A DNA stretch of 64,000 nucleotides from Carposina sasakii (taxonomy: Eukaryota > Arthropoda > Insecta > Lepidoptera > Carposinidae), in the NCBI GenBank assembly GCA_014607495.2, contig CP053172.1, forward strand, positions 3,300,888 to 3,364,887, given 5' to 3'. A program made the position numbers and the translations under genes. The notes below the pieces were generated by a model. That model was not told where the DNA came from and ran no database searches. It saw only the letters and a program-made list of their open reading frames with translations. Positions 59,894 through 64,000 of the stretch are shown in pieces. Positions within the stretch are counted from its first letter, which is position 1. Each line of letters begins with the position of its first letter.

Positions 59894-60672
59894 AGTTCCG
59901 ATGGTTGATGGCGCTAGTTACTATGTGTATAACGACATTTTCTGCTTCACTGCAAACAAAAGCTACTTAATTATATTGAATACATCAGTTGCTTCTCCTT
60001 CCGTGCATGTCGTAAGAGTCGACTAAGGAACTCAGAGGCGTTCTCTTAGGCGAGGAGCAACATGTATCTGATCATTTACTGTACCACCTATGTTTAACGT
60101 GGCTATTGGTTCTCCTTCGTGATCCCACAGTTCTGGCTACCCATTTCGGGAAGACAGCTTTGTGTATATGTATGTACTAGTGGACGCCCGTGACTTAGTC
60201 CGCGTGGACGGCAGAAATAAACAAAATGTCGAAATTATCCGGGATAAAAATATTTTCCCGGGATAAAAAGTAGCCTATCCAGGGTGTCAGCTAACTCCAT
60301 GCCAGATTTTATTAAAATTGCTCAAGCCGTTTTTACGTGAAAGAGTAACAAACATCCATCCATCCGTACTTACAAACTTTCGCGTTTATAATATTAAGTA
60401 GGAAGATCCTTCCACAGAATACCGGCTTCATGTAAATGACCTCAATATGTCCCAGTGAAGCCCCACGTTCATCTCGATTCACAAACACCAATTTGGACCC
60501 CTAATAGATATTTGCAATAACATGAGTTGAGTGTCGTGTACTGCGCAATAGCTATGAATGTACTTACGGAACTATAAAGAACTACCTAATCACGAAAATC
60601 ACACGTATGGGGATATTCCTAAACAACTCAGGAATTAACACAAACTTCAAAAATAAATAAATTTTCGTGTAT

Positions 60673-61047
60673 ACAAGGTGATTTTTGGTCGTCAACGTTC
60701 CCGAGTCTCCTCATCATCACGATCATTTATCTCCATAGAAGCATACCTGGGAAGTGTCTGGTTTCCAAAATATTAGGGTCCAAAGTTGAGTAAATAGACT
60801 GCGTTTTTTTGCATAAATGCACATTGACGCGTGTAGCAAGATTTTTTCACGAGAAATAATCAATATCTGTCTATGATAAAACTAGCAGAAACACTGGACA
60901 CTATAAATTTCGCTCGATTAAAATTATAAAAAAAAAATTCAAAAAAAAATTACATCGTTTTCCAGCATTTTTTTGGCATAAACTTACTTTATTTGATGTA
61001 TAGAGTACGTACCCTTCGTTAAGGGAGGCAACGACAAAACAGCCTGT
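60673..61047. mobile_element. MITE family 2 copy
   Basis: Nearly complete, ending ACAAAACAGCCTGT. Confidence 0.76.
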
Positions 61048-61145
61048 ATGTATAGAGAGGTTCCCAAATTAGTTTAGTATTATGTAAAATAATGGTTCCG
61101 ACCGAATTTCGGTCATGGCTAACAATCTTAATTATGAGTTAATTG

Positions 61146-61245
61146 ACCTGGTAGCTCAGTTGGTTAGAGCAAAGCACGGTATGCGAGTGGTGGTTGGTTC
61201 GATTCCCACCCGGGTGAGGAATTTTTTCCATTTCTTTATTATAAC
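61146..61245 (+). mobile_element. SINE family B copy with the best tRNA-like head
   Basis: GACCTGGTAGCTCAGTTGGT then GGTTCGATTCCCACC. Shorter copies or tails lie at 11525-11612, 21244-21310, 57186-57248 and 62690-62757. Confidence 0.72.
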
Positions 61246-61249
61246 ATAA

Positions 61250-62130
61250 AAATCTTAATTAGTCAAGTGCGCAGAAGATAATTATAGTGCGTGCGCAAAT
61301 ACCATCGCAAATACAGATGCACTCTCTATTCCCTCACTCTGGTTTGATGGGACGGATAGCCGGAGTATTATGTACTTACTTAATATTGATCTGGAATAGT
61401 TCATAATCTAGTGCAAATATAGATTTTCCGTGATATTCGACTTGTTGTTAGCTATTAACTTTATCTGTCGTTCACCTTAGTGCTAGTGTGTCACTAATGA
61501 CTTAAGAAGTGCTAGAAATTCGATTAAATTACACTTAATTATAGCTACACAGTTAAACAAATTATCTAAGTTTAATTTTAGTTCATACAACATATTAGTT
61601 AATAGCTAATAAAACCGATAAATAATTGCTAATGGATGAACACACGTGTATGTTACGTCATTTCTTTGAATCTTTGTTAGAATCATAATGATTTCAATTT
61701 ATAGTCGTATGTATAAATCATTCAAGGTCTGGCTTCATGTACAGACAATGCAGTTGCCTGTGTTAGTGCTGTAAAAAAAATTTAAAGTTTGGCGGGAAAA
61801 GGAACCAACATGTCTGTCGGCTGCGGAAATAATATTTATTTGCCGCGGAATGAAAATATCGGAAAATGTTACGAAAATTTAGTATGTTACTTCTATTTTG
61901 TTTTTCCCGATAACTAATGTTTTTCAGATGAAAATACCAACTTTTCCATGTTTTTTTACATGTAAATATGGTGAAGTTACATGCTGCCCCCACACACCTA
62001 CGTCAAGCAAGCTAGATATACATACATATATACCTACTCGTAGTAGGCAATGTTATTCGATATAAACTATAGGGTTTCTTGTAACCTTCAATGTTTACGT
62101 AGTCATGTTAGGTATATACCTACCTGCATA
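61250..62130. other. No gene seen
   Basis: AT-rich. One 76-codon minus-strand frame (61763-61993) has no support beyond being open. Confidence 0.45.
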
Positions 62131-62132
62131 AA

Positions 62133-62364
62133 TATTCATACACTACACAACACATTAACCTAGTCCCACATTAAGATCCCTAAGGTCTTGTGTCGTGGGT
62201 ACTAAGCAACGGTATATAAATACATAGATAAGTATAGAAACATCCATGACTCGGAAACAAACATCGATATTCATCATATCAATGTTTGCACCTACCGGGA
62301 TTCGAACCCAGGACCTATGGCGTCGCAGGCAGGGTCACTACCTACTAGACCAATCGGCCGTCAA
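62133..62364 (-). mobile_element. SINE family A copy
   Basis: Complete and nearly identical to 10155-10386. A tail fragment of the same family lies at 56401-56455 and a head fragment at 11133-11172. Confidence 0.82.
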
Positions 62365-62759
62365 ATAAATAAATAAATCTAAGATATAAAGTTTTGTTTT
62401 ATTCAGAAAGAATACAACTTACGAAAATTTACCCTGATCTCCGAAACTGATGAGCCAAAAATTTAGAAATAAATACAAAATATAAGTGGTGCTACTTACC
62501 TAGTAGATTATAGGGAAACCTATAAGAATTCTTGGCATTGTACGGAACCTTCTTTAGTCGAGTTCAATTCGCATTTGACCGGTCTTTCAAAATTACTATT
62601 AATCTAAACCTAAGTTAATCCATATTCGCCAACACCCGTGATATCCTCAGGAAACAAAATAATAAATGACGAGTAGTTGCATTCGGAATGCACGGAGTGG
62701 TCGTGGGTTCGATTCCCACCCGGGTGAGGAATTTTTTCCATTTCTTTATTAATAATTTT

Positions 62760-64000
62760 ATATTATTTTGTTGCCTGAACAAGTATTAAACTCTATTACT
62801 TTGCTTTATTGGATATCTATAACAATTTGTTGTTATTAAAAAAAAATTATGTGAGATCTTAAAGTAGGTTAGATTTGACTTGGCCAGTTTTCATCAGAAT
62901 TAAAATGTACATATGTATATGTTATACATATGTTGAATAACTTTATAAAATGACGGTGTAATGAAACTATCTGATTAAACGTACCCTAATAATAAATATA
63001 AAACATTATCTATGCTGTTACTACCTCAATGTTCCTCTAGCGTGCGAATACAAGGTCGTAGATATCTAACTATGAGAACGCGAAGTTCAAGTTAATTTAA
63101 ATGACTTACGGTGAGGTAGGTAGGGGTAAAAACATAAGAATTCATCAACAAATCCTACTAATATTATAAACGCGAAAGTTTATGAAGATTGTATGTTTGT
63201 TGCTCTTTCACGCAAAAACTACTGAATGGATTTTGATGAAACTTCACAATAATGTAAGATACAGGTGATTTTTAGTTGTCAACGTTCCCGAAAACTACGG
63301 AAACTCTTCATCATCACGATCATTTTTCTCCATGGAAGCATACCTGGGAAGTGTCTGGTTTCCAAAATATTAGGGTCCAAAGTTGACTAAATAGACTGCG
63401 TTTTTCTGCATAAATGCACATTGACGCGTGTGGTGTCTATGAAAAAACTAGCATAAACACTGGACACTATAAATTTCTCCCATACAATAAATAAAAAAAA
63501 ATTAAAAAATTAAAGTTTCCCAGCATTTTTTTGGCATAAACTTACTTTATTCGATGTATAGAGTACGTACCCTTCGTTAAGGGTGGCAACGAAAAAGCAT
63601 CATGTATATCAGAATAAAACATAGGCTATAATTTATAAATATCCCGGATAATTTCGACATTTTGTTTCGTTTCTGCAGTCCACGCGGATGGAGTAGCGGG
63701 CCTCCACAAGTAATCACATACATTAATAATTCACCAACATATTACGAATAGTTAAATAAAACCCAATTAGATAACTTATAATAATGTTATCAGTATCACA
63801 TACAACCTATTTGGCGGCCATAGTTTGGTACCAACGTAACGAACGATAAAGAACTGTAAAGGCCGTAGCCTCGACCGTATCGGGCAATAACATATATACA
63901 TTATACCACTCATTATATACCTACCTACTTACACAGGGTTAATTTTAAAACATCAATAACCTCGCAAGACTAGGTAGGTAGCTACCATCATAAACAACAT
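62760..64000. other. No gene seen apart from repeats
   Basis: Unique-looking AT-rich sequence around the MITE at 63261-63606 and a Helitron-like scrap at 63640-63715. Confidence 0.45.
63261..63606. mobile_element. MITE family 2 copy with internal deletion
   Basis: Lost about 45 bp after GCACATTGACGCGTGTG; otherwise like 19095-19484. Confidence 0.74.

Noticed and set aside
61146..61220. Possible tRNA gene (A box, B box and GGTTCGATTCCCACC)
   Set aside because: The same head and the same AATTTTTTCC tail recur at several places; the fold is incomplete. It is a tRNA-derived SINE.
61763..61993. 76-codon minus-strand frame as a candidate first exon of SERAC1
   Set aside because: Its composition is not protein-like for the family and no donor of the required phase follows; probably chance.

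Overview
This is nuclear DNA from an insect, most likely a moth or butterfly. It has small exons in large AT-rich introns, (TGATGA)n-tailed RTE fragments, tRNA-headed SINEs, short Helitrons ending CTAG, TA-flanked MITEs, and LINEs of the CR1/Daphne type carrying PHD-finger ORF1 proteins. I see no prokaryotic features. All family assignments come from reading the sequence by eye; no database search was run.

Three host genes can be assembled from exons whose splice phases all agree. (1) ADAR, plus strand, 546-31101: the RNA adenosine deaminase domain in nine exons, with HAE, PCG and SCSDK zinc/catalytic motifs; the dsRNA-binding domains lie upstream of the window. (2) A secreted neutral (pancreatic-type) lipase, minus strand, 21732-8999, nine exons and 606 codons. 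It lies entirely inside the 21.6-kb fifth visible intron of ADAR, antisense to it. (3) SERAC1, minus strand, 57144-49513, eight visible exons, with the GHSKGG nucleophile elbow; its N-terminal exons were not found.

All three genes carry or adjoin long Asn/Asp/Lys/Glu-rich coding stretches: a ~300-residue lipase tail, insertions in SERAC1, and a 389-codon frame that stays open in phase directly after the single UAG stop of ADAR. That frame, preceded by a stem-loop just 3' of the stop, is the most interesting candidate here. It could be reached by stop-codon readthrough, by ADAR editing its own UAG to UGG, or by removal of a 51-nt in-frame intron.

Region by region: 1-6.7 kb holds ADAR exons among repeats, including a Tc1/mariner-like element with ~385-bp inverted arms. 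6.7-28.2 kb is the giant ADAR intron with the nested lipase, many MITEs, SINEs, Helitrons and a 5'-truncated LINE. 28.2-32.3 kb holds the last ADAR exons and the open tail. 32.3-36.3 kb is repeat-rich with no gene seen. 36.3-47.4 kb is a decayed LINE interrupted near its 3' end by a very young LTR element: two LTRs identical by eye, a 4-bp target duplication, and a 5.5-kb interior without gag or pol. 47.4-57.2 kb is SERAC1. 57.2-64 kb is repeats and sequence with no recognised exon.
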